Positions 54,383-63,446 of a stretch of 64,000 nucleotides of DNA are shown in pieces; position 1 is the stretch's first letter, and each line of letters opens with the position of its first letter. The notes beneath the pieces are model-generated. The model had not been told where the DNA came from. It searched no databases and was given only the letters and a program-made list of their open reading frames with translations. The DNA comes from Mariniplasma anaerobium (lineage in GTDB: Bacteria > Bacillota_I > Bacilli_A > Acholeplasmatales > Acholeplasmataceae), in contig NZ_AP024412.1 in the NCBI RefSeq assembly GCF_016865445.1, positions 1,116,001 through 1,180,000 of the forward strand. The letters are read 5' to 3'. The position numbers and the translations under genes were made by a program.

Positions 54383-54998
54383 AGATATGTTTTTTAATAT
54401 TCCTGAAGAAAAAAGACAAATGTTTGTTCAAGTAGCTGTTGAAGAATTTTCAACAAAGTCATTTGAAGAAGTTAGTGTTAACTCTATTATTAAAAAAGCA
54501 AATATTTCAAGAGGTTCTTTTTATACATATTTTGATAATCTAGAGGAACTCCTTCACTATATTATGCAACCTGTTAAAGATGAACGCATTAAACATATTA
54601 AGGATTTTTTAGATGAGTCAAATTCTAATTTTTTTGAATTTGTAAGAAAACTATTTTTATATGACTATGATAAATATAATCAAAATGGAACACATTCTTT
54701 ATTTAAAAATTATATACACTTTATACAAGTCGTTAAAAAAGGTAGTCTTAAGGATAATTTGATTAAAGATTTTCTTGGGACTTTAAGTGATCCTGATTTT
54801 TTAAAATTGAAAAATGTACTAGCAAAACCACTTGAATTAAGCGAAGATGAATTCTTTGATCTAATAGAAGTATCTCTTATATTAATGGTAAATACATTTA
54901 TTAAATCTGAAAATGAACATTTGAATAAACGTGAAACTATCTCAATTTTTAATCATAGAATCACTCAATTAGAATTTGGAGTAAGAAAAAGAAGTTAA
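54375..54998 (+). CDS. TetR-family transcriptional regulator
   Basis: A 207-residue repressor. Its N-terminal helix-turn-helix is FEEVSVNSIIKKANISRGSF followed by YTYFDNLEELL, and a helical ligand domain follows. It is co-transcribed with the exporter (8-base overlap, AGGAGG inside the preceding gene), and it very likely represses its own promoter through the dyad at 52184-52196. The ligand is unknown. Confidence 0.92.
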   Translation: MPKDMFFNIPEEKRQMFVQVAVEEFSTKSFEEVSVNSIIKKANISRGSFYTYFDNLEELLHYIMQPVKDERIKHIKDFLDESNSNFFEFVRKLFLYDYDKYNQNGTHSLFKNYIHFIQVVKKGSLKDNLIKDFLGTLSDPDFLKLKNVLAKPLELSEDEFFDLIEVSLILMVNTFIKSENEHLNKRETISIFNHRITQLEFGVRKRS

Positions 54999-55004
54999 CT
55001 ATGA

Positions 55005-55035
55005 AAAAGTGATCTAAAAAGATCACTTTTTTTAT
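55005..55035 (+). terminator. Terminator of the exporter-TetR operon
   Basis: AAAAGTGATC (55005-55014) pairs with GATCACTTTT (55021-55030), followed by T. Confidence 0.88.
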
Positions 55036-55074
55036 TGTATTTAAAAAAATAATAGTGTAATACGCATCCATTCA

Positions 55075-55677
55075 TTAATCAAACTGACGTTGCGAAAATT
55101 GTATCTTTTCACCATTTTTTATAAAATAGATGATTGCAGCATTATCATGTGTTGTTTCAAAACTTACTATTTCTCCATCAATATTATTCTCATCCATAAA
55201 TGTTTCATAAAATCTGATAAATATAACACCGTTATCAAAATCAAATGCTGAGAAATCTACTGATATCTCATATTCATTGTTATATTTAACTTTACTAAAA
55301 ATCCATTTTCCTGGATCACATTTATAATCATCAGATAACAACTCATCACCTGTTATGTTTTGTTCATATAAAATGATTCCATTTTCTGGTTCTATATTTG
55401 ATGCACTTCCATCAATTACATAAACAACTAACTTATGACTTATAATGATATAATCGTCAACATTGTATTGATAGTCATGACCATAACTAATATCGATATT
55501 GACCATATTATTCAAATCATATTTCTTATGATCCAAGCTTATTTGCGCATATCCTGGCCATGTACTACCATCTCCTGTAGAAGTTCCAAGATTAACTCCT
55601 TTAATTTCATTAAAAACAAGTAATCCAAAAAAAATAAGAATTGCACCGATAATTATAATTTTAAAATATCTTCTCAT
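55075..55677 (-). CDS. Hypothetical protein with N-terminal membrane anchor
   Basis: A 200-residue protein with one hydrophobic segment (about 5-22, FKIIIIGAILIFFGLLVF) and an outside beta-rich domain rich in D, Y and N. I recognise no family. The ATG is preceded by AGGGGATACG. It lies alone between the TetR operon and the tRNA gene. Confidence 0.6.
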   Translation of the reverse strand: MRRYFKIIIIGAILIFFGLLVFNEIKGVNLGTSTGDGSTWPGYAQISLDHKKYDLNNMVNIDISYGHDYQYNVDDYIIISHKLVVYVIDGSASNIEPENGIILYEQNITGDELLSDDYKCDPGKWIFSKVKYNNEYEISVDFSAFDFDNGVIFIRFYETFMDENNIDGEIVSFETTHDNAAIIYFIKNGEKIQFSQRQFD

Positions 55678-55796
55678 ATCGTATCCCCTATTTTGTATTA
55701 TATGCGTAATTATACCATAATTTATTTTAAAAAAAATACCTTGATAATTGATATCTACTTAATGATTTTTTTTAAATGTTAGATAAGATTATAAAA

Positions 55797-55826
55797 ATTA
55801 AAAATCCATCTCGAATTAGAGATGGA
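55797..55826 (-). terminator. Terminator of the tRNA-Leu gene
   Basis: Stem TCCATCTC (55805-55812) with GAGATGGA (55819-55826), loop GAATTA; A-rich 55797-55804 gives the minus-strand U-tract just past the tRNA end. Confidence 0.85.
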
Positions 55827-55842
55827 CTTCACATGTTTTGTA

Positions 55843-55929
55843 TGGTCCCCGCGGCCGGGCTCGAACCAGCACGAGCTTTCGCCCACCAGATTTTGAGTCT
55901 GGCACGTCTACCAATTTCATCACGCGGGG
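55843..55929 (-). tRNA. tRNA-Leu (anticodon CAA)
   Basis: A class II tRNA of 87 bases including encoded CCA. Acceptor stem CCCCGCG with CGCGGGG, discriminator A. D-loop AATTGGTAGAC. Anticodon stem CCAGA/TCTGG with loop CTCAAAA, giving anticodon CAA (reads UUG). A long variable arm (GGGC-GAAA-GCTC region) and T-arm GCTGG TTCGAGC CCGGC. It is followed by its own terminator. TrmL encoded at 38.7 kb is expected to modify its wobble base. Confidence 0.95.
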
Positions 55930-55997
55930 TTTATATAAGTCTGCTCAAAGAAGCAAACTTATGATAACACGAACATATATAATTTTCAATATATAAT

Positions 55998-57668
55998 CTA
56001 CATTTCTTTTAAAGATTTAATGCCTAACAATCTTAAAGACTCATTAATAATAATTTGGATTGATCTTGCAAATAATAAATTTGCTTGTAAAACACTTATA
56101 TCTTCTACAATAATTCGCTCTTTTCCATAAAAACTATTAAATGCTTGAGCTAGACTCATGACATATTTAGATATAACACTTGGTGAGCTCGTATCTTTTG
56201 CTCTATGCAAGATATTTGGAAATTGTGCGAGTGACTTAACAATTTCAAAATAATGATCTTGTTTATACACATCAGCATTAACTTGATCAATATCGATGTC
56301 ATAACCTTTAACGATTGATTCAATTCTTACACTACTATATTGTAGATAAGGACCTGTTTGACCTTCAAATTTAAGCATATTTTCTAAATCAAAATCTACA
56401 TCTAAATGCTTATCATTTTTTAAATCATTATAGATGATCGCTCCAATAGCAACTGCTTTTGCAACTTCATCTTGATTCTTTAAGTTAGGATTTTTACTCA
56501 TAATAGCGTCTTTTGCTAATACAATCGCTTGATCAATAACTTCTTCTAAACGTTTGAATTTGCCACCTCTTGTTGACATTTTTTTACCATCAACTAAAAC
56601 GAGGCCAAAATTGATATGTTCAATATCAAAATTATATCCTAATAAATCTGTTAATTTTTTTAATTGTTTGAAATGAAGTTGTTGCTCGTTTCCTACAACA
56701 TATAACAGCTTAGTTGCGCCATATGTGCGATAACGATATAAAATTGCAGCTAAGTCTCTTGTGATATAAAGAGTTGCTCCATCGCTACGTTTGATTAGTG
56801 CTGGTGGCATATCATCACCAAGATCAACAATAGTTGCTCCATCATCTACTTTTAATAAATGCTTTTGTTCTAATTCTTCAACAGCAGCATCCATTTTATC
56901 ATTATAAAAACTTTCGCCTGTAAAATAATCAAATGAAACATTTAATAAATCATACATTTGCATAAATTCTTTCATTGATTCTTCTTTAAACCATTGCCAA
57001 AGTTCTGTATATACTTCATCATGATCTTCTAGTTTCTTAAATACATCTCTAGCTTGTTGTTCTAAAGTATCATCATTTTTTTCTTCATCATGAAATTTAA
57101 CATATAGTTTTTGCATCTCTGCAATTGGATTTTTTTGAACATCTTCTTTTTTGCCCCATTTTTGATAAGCAACAATCATTTTACCAAATTGAGTTCCCCA
57201 ATCACCTAAATGATTGACTGCAACTGTTTTGTATCCTAATTTTTTATAAATTAATTGAATAGAATTTCCTATCATCGTTGATCTCAAATGTCCAACACCA
57301 AAACTTTTAGCGATATTTGGTGATGAATAATCCATGACAACAGATTGTTTGTCTTCTAATAGTTGATCTCCATAATGATTTTGTTTTTCAAAAATATTAT
57401 GTAAAATTTGTTCTGATAGATTTTTACGTTCTAAATAGATATTTAAAAAACCATTCATAAATTCTATACGCTCTACATGCTCAACTAAAACATCATCTTT
57501 GATTTTGTCAAAAACAAGTTTAGGATTCATCTTCCACTCTTTAGAAAGATTAAATAAAGGAATAGCTATATCTGCAAATCCTCTTTTAGGTTCTTCTACA
57601 ATGACTTGTGTTAGATTGTATTTAGATTCAATTTTTTGTTTAATTTCTTGTTTGATAAGTTCTATCAT
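55998..57668 (-). CDS. argS: Arginyl-tRNA synthetase
   Basis: A 556-residue class I synthetase. The N-terminal Arg-specific domain is followed by the HIGH-type motif in SPNIAKSFGVGHLRSTMIGN, AVNHLGDWGTQFGKMI, DGATLYITRDLAAILYR, VVGNEQQLHFKQL, VLVDGKKMSTRGGKF (KMSKS equivalent) and the C-terminal DALR anticodon domain. It charges tRNA-Arg. AAGGAAGAAG precedes the ATG. It follows the thioredoxin-like gene after a terminator. Confidence 0.97.
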   Translation of the reverse strand: MIELIKQEIKQKIESKYNLTQVIVEEPKRGFADIAIPLFNLSKEWKMNPKLVFDKIKDDVLVEHVERIEFMNGFLNIYLERKNLSEQILHNIFEKQNHYGDQLLEDKQSVVMDYSSPNIAKSFGVGHLRSTMIGNSIQLIYKKLGYKTVAVNHLGDWGTQFGKMIVAYQKWGKKEDVQKNPIAEMQKLYVKFHDEEKNDDTLEQQARDVFKKLEDHDEVYTELWQWFKEESMKEFMQMYDLLNVSFDYFTGESFYNDKMDAAVEELEQKHLLKVDDGATIVDLGDDMPPALIKRSDGATLYITRDLAAILYRYRTYGATKLLYVVGNEQQLHFKQLKKLTDLLGYNFDIEHINFGLVLVDGKKMSTRGGKFKRLEEVIDQAIVLAKDAIMSKNPNLKNQDEVAKAVAIGAIIYNDLKNDKHLDVDFDLENMLKFEGQTGPYLQYSSVRIESIVKGYDIDIDQVNADVYKQDHYFEIVKSLAQFPNILHRAKDTSSPSVISKYVMSLAQAFNSFYGKERIIVEDISVLQANLLFARSIQIIINESLRLLGIKSLKEM

Positions 57669-57688
57669 ATTTTTTCTTCTTCCTTGTT

Positions 57689-57712
57689 AAAAAAAAGCAC
57701 TTATGTGCTTTT
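57689..57712 (-). terminator. Terminator between the thioredoxin-like gene and argS
   Basis: AAAAGCAC (57693-57700), loop TTAT, GTGCTTTT (57705-57712); the A-run gives a U-tract on the minus strand. argS may need its own promoter or read-through. Confidence 0.82.
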
Positions 57713-57714
57713 AA

Positions 57715-58281
57715 TTATTCAGCTAATAAATCAATTACATCTTCGTAGAAATCTCTTACACTACGATTTAGTAGTTGAGAATCTTCTGCACTTACAACTT
57801 CAAATTGATATAAGATTTCGCCATCTTGAAATACGATTAATTGTGGAGTTGTTTCTTTAACGCCTTCATAATCTAAAACAAAATCCTCAAATTGATCTAA
57901 ATCCTCTGATGGATTAAGATAGTAGATTGTGTCTACATATTGATCCATTTCTAAAGATTCATAGTATTTTTGAAAAGCTCCTATATGAGCTTGACAAGAT
58001 GTACAATCTGGAGAGCCAATATAAACAAATACTAACGCTTCATCTTCAATGATACTTTTTAAACCTTTTTTAAATAAAGTTGATTTATAATTAACTTCAT
58101 AAAATGGATGGTCTTCAGTTAAATCATTTGTTGAATATGGTGAATACGCATTATAAATGCTTTCTCTATTTGTTGGTTGTAAAATAATAATTAATGCAAC
58201 TATTAAGACAAAAAAGCCAACAATTGCTGTAATTGTTATTGGATGAACCTTAGGTTTTACCTTTGTATATTTGTCTGCCAT
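57715..58281 (-). CDS. Membrane-anchored thioredoxin-fold protein
   Basis: A 188-residue protein. One N-terminal helix (about 15-38, HPITITAIVGFFVLIVALII) is followed by an outside thioredoxin-like domain with CTSC in YIGSPDCTSCQAHIGAFQKY, and TTPQLIVFQDGEIL where thioredoxins have the cis-Pro strand. It is a probable thiol-disulfide oxidoreductase on the outer face. No DsbB/CcdA partner is in view. Confidence 0.82.
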   Translation of the reverse strand: MADKYTKVKPKVHPITITAIVGFFVLIVALIIILQPTNRESIYNAYSPYSTNDLTEDHPFYEVNYKSTLFKKGLKSIIEDEALVFVYIGSPDCTSCQAHIGAFQKYYESLEMDQYVDTIYYLNPSEDLDQFEDFVLDYEGVKETTPQLIVFQDGEILYQFEVVSAEDSQLLNRSVRDFYEDVIDLLAE

Positions 58282-58378
58282 TTCATGTCCTCCTAAATTT
58301 CGACTATTACGATTATAGCATAAAATTGTGTGTTTATCAACGATATTATGCCTATTTTAGTGATTATGTAACTAATTT

Positions 58379-59668
58379 TCAATTAAAGATTTTGTTAAAG
58401 ATATAATCCGTGTGTTTCAGGTATTGTTTTGGGTTAAATATAGGATTTAACTCATCTATTTTTATCGCTTGATTAATCTCTTGATGGCTTAAAATCAATT
58501 CTTTAAATGATATTTGTTCATTCATTGCTTGATATGCTAATTTTTGAATAATATCATATGCATATGTTCTATCAAATCCTTTATCAATTAAAAGATTTAA
58601 GACATGTTGTGCATAATTTGCGCCATAAGATAAATTGATGTTTTCTAACATCTTATTTTCATACACAATAAGCTTGCTTAAGGTGTTTGTATATCTATTG
58701 AGCATATAATCAATTAAAGTTGTAGAATCAACTAGAATAATTCGCTCAACAGAGGAATGCGAGATATCTCTTTCATGCCATAGGGCAATATTTTCTAAAG
58801 CTGGAATTGTATATCCTCTTAAGATTCTTGATAATCCTGTAATGTTTTCACTACTGATTGGATTTTTTTTATGTGGCATTGCAGATGAACCTTTTTGATT
58901 GATATCAAAAAATTCACTGACTTCATGAACTTCACTTCTTGATAGATGTCTAATTTCAACTGCCATTTTTTCTAATTGACTGCCTATGATTGCGATTTGT
59001 AAAACATATTTGGCATGACGATCACGCTGAAGAGTTTGTGTTGATATATATGCAGGTGTCAATCCTAATTTCTTACTCGCTATTTTTTCTATCTCAGGGT
59101 TATTAGCCGCATAATTGCCAACAGCACCACTAAATTTAGATGCTTCAACAAGCTTAGAAGCCTCTACAAAGCCTTGGTAAAGTCTTTTGAAGTCTTCATA
59201 CCATAATGCGAATTTTAATCCAAAACTAGTAACTTCTGCATGCATGCCATGGGTTCTACCCATAATCGGTGTATCTTTATATAGATATGCTTTTTCTTTA
59301 AGAACTTCCATTAAAGCTTTCATATCTTTTTTGATCAATTTATTTGCTTTTTTTAATAACACTCCATGTGCACTATCTACAACATCTGTTGAAGTTAATC
59401 CATAATGAAAATACTTTTTTTCTTCTCCTAATGAATTAGATACAGCTTTTGTGAAAGCTACCACGTCATGTTTTGTTTGTTTTTCAATGTCTAGTATATC
59501 TTTTAACTTATAATTTGCATTGCTTATTTTCTCATAAGTATCCAAATCAAAAAGACCTAGTTGTTGCCATGCATAGCTTGCTGCAAGTTCAACTTTCAAA
59601 TATGCATCAAATTTTGATTTGTCACTCCAGATTTTCTTCATCTCAGCTCTTTGGTAACGCTCAATCAT
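58379..59668 (-). CDS. purB: Adenylosuccinate lyase
   Basis: A 429-residue fumarase/aspartase superfamily enzyme. Blocks: KYFHYGLTSTDVVDSAHGVL, PIMGRTHGMHAEVTSFGLKF, VGNYAANNPEIE and the signature GSSAMPHKKNPISSENITGL. It cleaves adenylosuccinate to AMP and fumarate, and SAICAR in the full purine path. It starts 11 bases after the purA stop, so the two form an operon for AMP from IMP. AGGAGG lies before the ATG. Confidence 0.97.
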   Translation of the reverse strand: MIERYQRAEMKKIWSDKSKFDAYLKVELAASYAWQQLGLFDLDTYEKISNANYKLKDILDIEKQTKHDVVAFTKAVSNSLGEEKKYFHYGLTSTDVVDSAHGVLLKKANKLIKKDMKALMEVLKEKAYLYKDTPIMGRTHGMHAEVTSFGLKFALWYEDFKRLYQGFVEASKLVEASKFSGAVGNYAANNPEIEKIASKKLGLTPAYISTQTLQRDRHAKYVLQIAIIGSQLEKMAVEIRHLSRSEVHEVSEFFDINQKGSSAMPHKKNPISSENITGLSRILRGYTIPALENIALWHERDISHSSVERIILVDSTTLIDYMLNRYTNTLSKLIVYENKMLENINLSYGANYAQHVLNLLIDKGFDRTYAYDIIQKLAYQAMNEQISFKELILSHQEINQAIKIDELNPIFNPKQYLKHTDYIFNKIFN

Positions 59669-59679
59669 CTTTTTTCCTC

Positions 59680-60945
59680 CTAAAAGATATCTTTAACACA
59701 AATTGTTTGCAATCTATCAGGACCTACTGAAAAAATTGCGATATCAACTTTGACTAACTTACTTAATGTTTTTAAATATATTTGTGCGTTTTCTGGTAGG
59801 TCTTCAAAAGATTTCACTTGTGTGATATCTTCTTGCCATCCATTTAATGTGATGTAATTTGGAATACATCTATTAAAATCATCAATGTCGGCAGGTACAT
59901 AATCAATGGTTTGTCCATCTAAATCATAGGATACTGCTATTTGTAATTCATCAATACCTGATAAGACATCAAGTAAAGTAACTGCTAAATAACTCAGGCC
60001 ACTAACTCTTTTTGAATGACGAAGAACAACGGTATCAAGCCAACCAATGCGTCTTGGTCTTCCTGTTGTTGTACCAAACTCATTTCCTTTAATTCGTATC
60101 TTATTTCCTAATTCACTTTTTATCTCCGTTGGCATAAACCCCTCACCAACTCTTGTAGAATAGGCTTTTGTAACACCTAGTGCACCATCTAATAACCATG
60201 GAGCAATCCCAGCGTTAACTGGTACAGATGCTGCAGTTGGTGATGATGATGTCACATATGGATATGTGCCTTGATCAAGACAAAGCATCACACCTTGTGC
60301 ACCTTCAAATAAAATTTTCTTATCTTGTTCTATAAACTCATTTAATAAATATGATGTGTCAATTACATAGGGTCTCATCAAGTCTGCGTATGTTTTATAT
60401 TCATTAAATACTTCATCAAAATTAAGTTCAGGAAATCCTAGTGAAATAAGTTCTTTGTTTTTTAATATCATTAAATGTTTCAATTCATCATGAAATTTCT
60501 TTTCTTGTATGAAACTTGAAACTCTAATACCAATTCTAGCACTTTTATCTGAGTATGCTGGACCAATACCTTTATGGGTTGTACCAATCTTAACATCTTT
60601 TTTTATGGTTTCATATGCTTTATCTAATTCTATGTGATATGGCATAACCACATGTGCCCGATCCGATATATAAAGGCTAAATTGATCAACTTTTGCAATT
60701 TCAGCTGCAAAAGCTTTAGGATTTATAACCATCCCATTTGCCATAACATTTTCTATTTTTGGATTTAGGATACCTGATGGCAATAAATGTAGGCTATATT
60801 TTTTATCATCAAAAACGACTGTATGCCCTGCATTATTTCCACCTTGATATCTAACAACTACGTCTGCTTTTTGTGCTAGATAATCTGTTATCTTTCCTTT
60901 ACCTTCGTCACCCCATTGAGTACCTACAACAACTAGTCTTTTCAT
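59680..60945 (-). CDS. purA: Adenylosuccinate synthetase
   Basis: A 421-residue enzyme. Signatures: VVVGTQWGDEGKGKITDYLA, YQGGNNAGHTVVFDDKKY, IGTTHKGIGPAYSDKSARIG, FEGAQGVMLCLDQGTYPYVT, GRPRRIGWLDTV and the C-terminal GPDRLQTI. It joins IMP and aspartate using GTP. It is the first gene of the purA-purB pair; AAGGGGAT lies before the ATG. Together with the nucleoside importer it supplies adenine nucleotides. Confidence 0.97.
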   Translation of the reverse strand: MKRLVVVGTQWGDEGKGKITDYLAQKADVVVRYQGGNNAGHTVVFDDKKYSLHLLPSGILNPKIENVMANGMVINPKAFAAEIAKVDQFSLYISDRAHVVMPYHIELDKAYETIKKDVKIGTTHKGIGPAYSDKSARIGIRVSSFIQEKKFHDELKHLMILKNKELISLGFPELNFDEVFNEYKTYADLMRPYVIDTSYLLNEFIEQDKKILFEGAQGVMLCLDQGTYPYVTSSSPTAASVPVNAGIAPWLLDGALGVTKAYSTRVGEGFMPTEIKSELGNKIRIKGNEFGTTTGRPRRIGWLDTVVLRHSKRVSGLSYLAVTLLDVLSGIDELQIAVSYDLDGQTIDYVPADIDDFNRCIPNYITLNGWQEDITQVKSFEDLPENAQIYLKTLSKLVKVDIAIFSVGPDRLQTICVKDIF

Positions 60946-61088
60946 AAAAATCCCCTTTATGTTTTTTGCTACATTTTTATTATAACATTAAACAATATGA
61001 AGCACTCAAAAAAATCCTATGATTTATATAAAAATACTGGGTTGTTTATTATCATCTTCTAAAGTATAATTGTTTTAGGTGATAAAAC

Positions 61089-62513
61089 ATGAAAATATTA
61101 TTTTGCAGTGGCGAAGCACATCCTTTCTCTAAATCAGGAGGACTTGCAGATGTATCTTACGCACTCTCAAAAGCATTACAAAAAAAGGGACATGAAGTTA
61201 AAATCATAACCCCACTATATCAAAGTCTAATATCAAAAAAAGATACATTTGAAAATATAGGCCAAGCCAAGATCAAAGTTGGTAGTCAGTCTGAAACTGC
61301 TACATTTTATAAAACAACTTATGATGGGCTTTCTTATATATTTGTTGATCATGAAAAGTTTTTCAATAAGTCTCGTTATTATGGATACTCTGATGATGCA
61401 CTAAGATTTACTTTTTTCAATTTAGCTATCTTAGAGTATATAAAACTTACTAAAAACTATCCTGATATCATTCATGCTAATGACTGGCAAACAAGTTTAG
61501 TTCCATTTTTCTTAGATGTCTTTTATAGACGCATAGATCAATCATTTAAAAACATAAAAACATTATTATCAATTCATAATCTAGAAAAACAAGGCGCATT
61601 CCCAATGGATATAGAAGCGCTCTTTAATCATAAAAATTTCACTTATATACATATGAATCAAGTGAACTTCTTAAAATGTGGTATTATGCGTGCTAATGCG
61701 ATTAACACTGTATCAGAAAATTATAAAGATGAGATCTTAACAAGATTTTATGGGTTTTCTTTAGATGGTCCACTAAAATCTAGACAACATGATTTATACG
61801 GCATTCTAAATGGATTTGATGATGAATTGTACAATCCTAAAAATAATGAAAATATTTATCAAGGATATGATGAAGAAACACATACGATTGGCAAAAAAAT
61901 TAATCGTAAAGAACTCATAAAAACTTTAAAATTAACTCCAGGATTAAATATCCCAATCGTTTCATTTATCCATCGTTTTGCTAGACAAAAAGGATTGGAT
62001 ATTATGATGGAAGTACTAGAAGATTATTTAAAAATCGGAGCATTTTATTTTATAGCAATCGGTTCTGGTGATGCTTTATATGAATCATATTTTATGAAAC
62101 TTCAAAAGAAATATCCTGAATTTGTTTATTATAACGAAGGCTTTGATGTTAATTTAGAGCAAAAAGTTTATGCTGCATCAGATTTATTTATGCTACCTAG
62201 TTTATTTGAACCATGTGGGTTAAATCATATGGTCGCGATGAAATATGGTGCACTTCCAATTGTTAGAGAAACTGGTGGATTAAAAGATACAGTAACTCCT
62301 TACAATAAGTTTAGTGGTATTGGTGTAGGATTTACATTCAAAAATTATAATAAATCAGAGTTTGTAGAAGCAATTGACCAAGCTTTAAACTTGTATCATG
62401 AAGATAAAGAAGCTTTTAATTCAATGGTTCGTCAGGCGATGCATATTAAATATTCAGTGTCAAAAATGGCTTCTCAATATGAAGAACTATATAATAAAAT
62501 ATTAAATTCTTAG
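61089..62513 (+). CDS. glgA: Glycogen synthase (ADP-glucose type)
   Basis: A 474-residue GT5 enzyme. It has the ADP-glucose motif KSGGLADV (15-22), FVDHEKFFNKSRYYGYSDDA, IIHANDWQTSLVPFFL, FIHRFARQKGLDIMMEVLED and LFEPCGLNHMVAMKYGALPI with RETGGLKDTV. It extends alpha-1,4-glucan. No glgC, glgB, glgD or glgP gene is adjacent, unlike the usual glycogen operon, so the other steps must be encoded elsewhere. AGGTGA lies before the ATG. Confidence 0.95.
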   Translation: MKILFCSGEAHPFSKSGGLADVSYALSKALQKKGHEVKIITPLYQSLISKKDTFENIGQAKIKVGSQSETATFYKTTYDGLSYIFVDHEKFFNKSRYYGYSDDALRFTFFNLAILEYIKLTKNYPDIIHANDWQTSLVPFFLDVFYRRIDQSFKNIKTLLSIHNLEKQGAFPMDIEALFNHKNFTYIHMNQVNFLKCGIMRANAINTVSENYKDEILTRFYGFSLDGPLKSRQHDLYGILNGFDDELYNPKNNENIYQGYDEETHTIGKKINRKELIKTLKLTPGLNIPIVSFIHRFARQKGLDIMMEVLEDYLKIGAFYFIAIGSGDALYESYFMKLQKKYPEFVYYNEGFDVNLEQKVYAASDLFMLPSLFEPCGLNHMVAMKYGALPIVRETGGLKDTVTPYNKFSGIGVGFTFKNYNKSEFVEAIDQALNLYHEDKEAFNSMVRQAMHIKYSVSKMASQYEELYNKILNS

Positions 62514-62521
62514 TCATAAAG

Positions 62522-62556
62522 AAAAAGCACAAATCAATTAAGATTTGTGCTTTTCT
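62522..62556. terminator. Bidirectional terminator between glgA and nfo
   Basis: A 13-bp stem (62523-62535 with 62542-62554), with A-run and T-run on its sides, lies between convergent genes. Confidence 0.9.
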
Positions 62557-63446
62557 TATGATTTTTCTTCAATTTTTTCTTTTAAATTTGGATCAAACTT
62601 TTTATCTCTTATCATTTGGATTTCTTCCAAATATGGTGCATTTTTTTCTATATAGGGTGTTTCTAATATTTTTGGAATATCTAAGAAATCTTTATGATAA
62701 ACAACTTTCATAAGTGCATCATATCCAATATGACCAAAGCCAATATTTTCATGTCTATCTTTACTTGCACCTTTTTCATTTTTTGAATCATTAATATGAA
62801 ATACTGATATATATGATGCGCCGACAACTTTGTCAAAATGTTTAATAACACTATCAAAATCATTTTTTACATCATATCCAGCATCATGCGTATGACAAGT
62901 GTCAAAACATACACTAACTCTATCTTTATGATCAATGAGATCAATAATTTCTTTTAATTCTTCAAATGTTTTACCAACTTCATTACCTTTACCAGCCATT
63001 GTCTCTAAAGCAATTTTCACTTTTAAATCTTTTGTGTTTTCAATCACTTCATTCAAACCTTCAGAAATCCATTTGATGGCTTGAGGTCTATCTTTTCCAA
63101 CAGCACTTCCAGGATGTAATACGATTTGATCTGCATGCATATATGCAGTTCTTTTAATTTCTTCAGTTAAGAATGAAACTGCAAATGCTCTTTTTTCTTC
63201 ACTAGGATTTGCTAGATTCATAATATATGGTGCATGAACAACAACATTGTGTGGATCAAAACCTATCTCTTGCATATACGTAAGTGCTTCTTGGACTTTT
63301 AAAAGACTAGTATCTTTTCTTCTTGTATTTTGTGGTGCACCTGTATAAACCATTAATGCATTTGCTTTATAACTAGCTGCTTCTTGAACTGAAGCTAAAA
63401 ACATATCGTCACCAGACATGGATACATGACTACCGATTTTTACCAT
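62556..63446 (-). CDS. nfo: Endonuclease IV
   Basis: An AP-endonuclease family 2 TIM-barrel enzyme of about 296 residues. Blocks: VKIGSHVSMSGDDMFLASVQ, VVHAPYIMNLANP, QIVLHPGSAVG, KIALETMAGKGNEVG, VSVCFDTCHTHDAGYDV, FHINDSKNEKGASKDRHENI and GHIGYDAL. These give the zinc-binding His/Glu/Asp set. It cuts abasic sites in DNA repair. ATG 63446 was chosen because AGGAGG is 10 bases upstream; ATG 63455 is only 1 base from it. It follows the helicase gene, overlapping its 3' end, the same order as cshB-nfo (yqfR-yqfS) in Bacillus. Confidence 0.95.
   Translation of the reverse strand: MVKIGSHVSMSGDDMFLASVQEAASYKANALMVYTGAPQNTRRKDTSLLKVQEALTYMQEIGFDPHNVVVHAPYIMNLANPSEEKRAFAVSFLTEEIKRTAYMHADQIVLHPGSAVGKDRPQAIKWISEGLNEVIENTKDLKVKIALETMAGKGNEVGKTFEELKEIIDLIDHKDRVSVCFDTCHTHDAGYDVKNDFDSVIKHFDKVVGASYISVFHINDSKNEKGASKDRHENIGFGHIGYDALMKVVYHKDFLDIPKILETPYIEKNAPYLEEIQMIRDKKFDPNLKEKIEEKS

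Noticed and set aside
55776..55964. A 62-codon plus-strand open frame
   Set aside because: It runs across the tRNA-Leu gene on the other strand and has no protein-like features.
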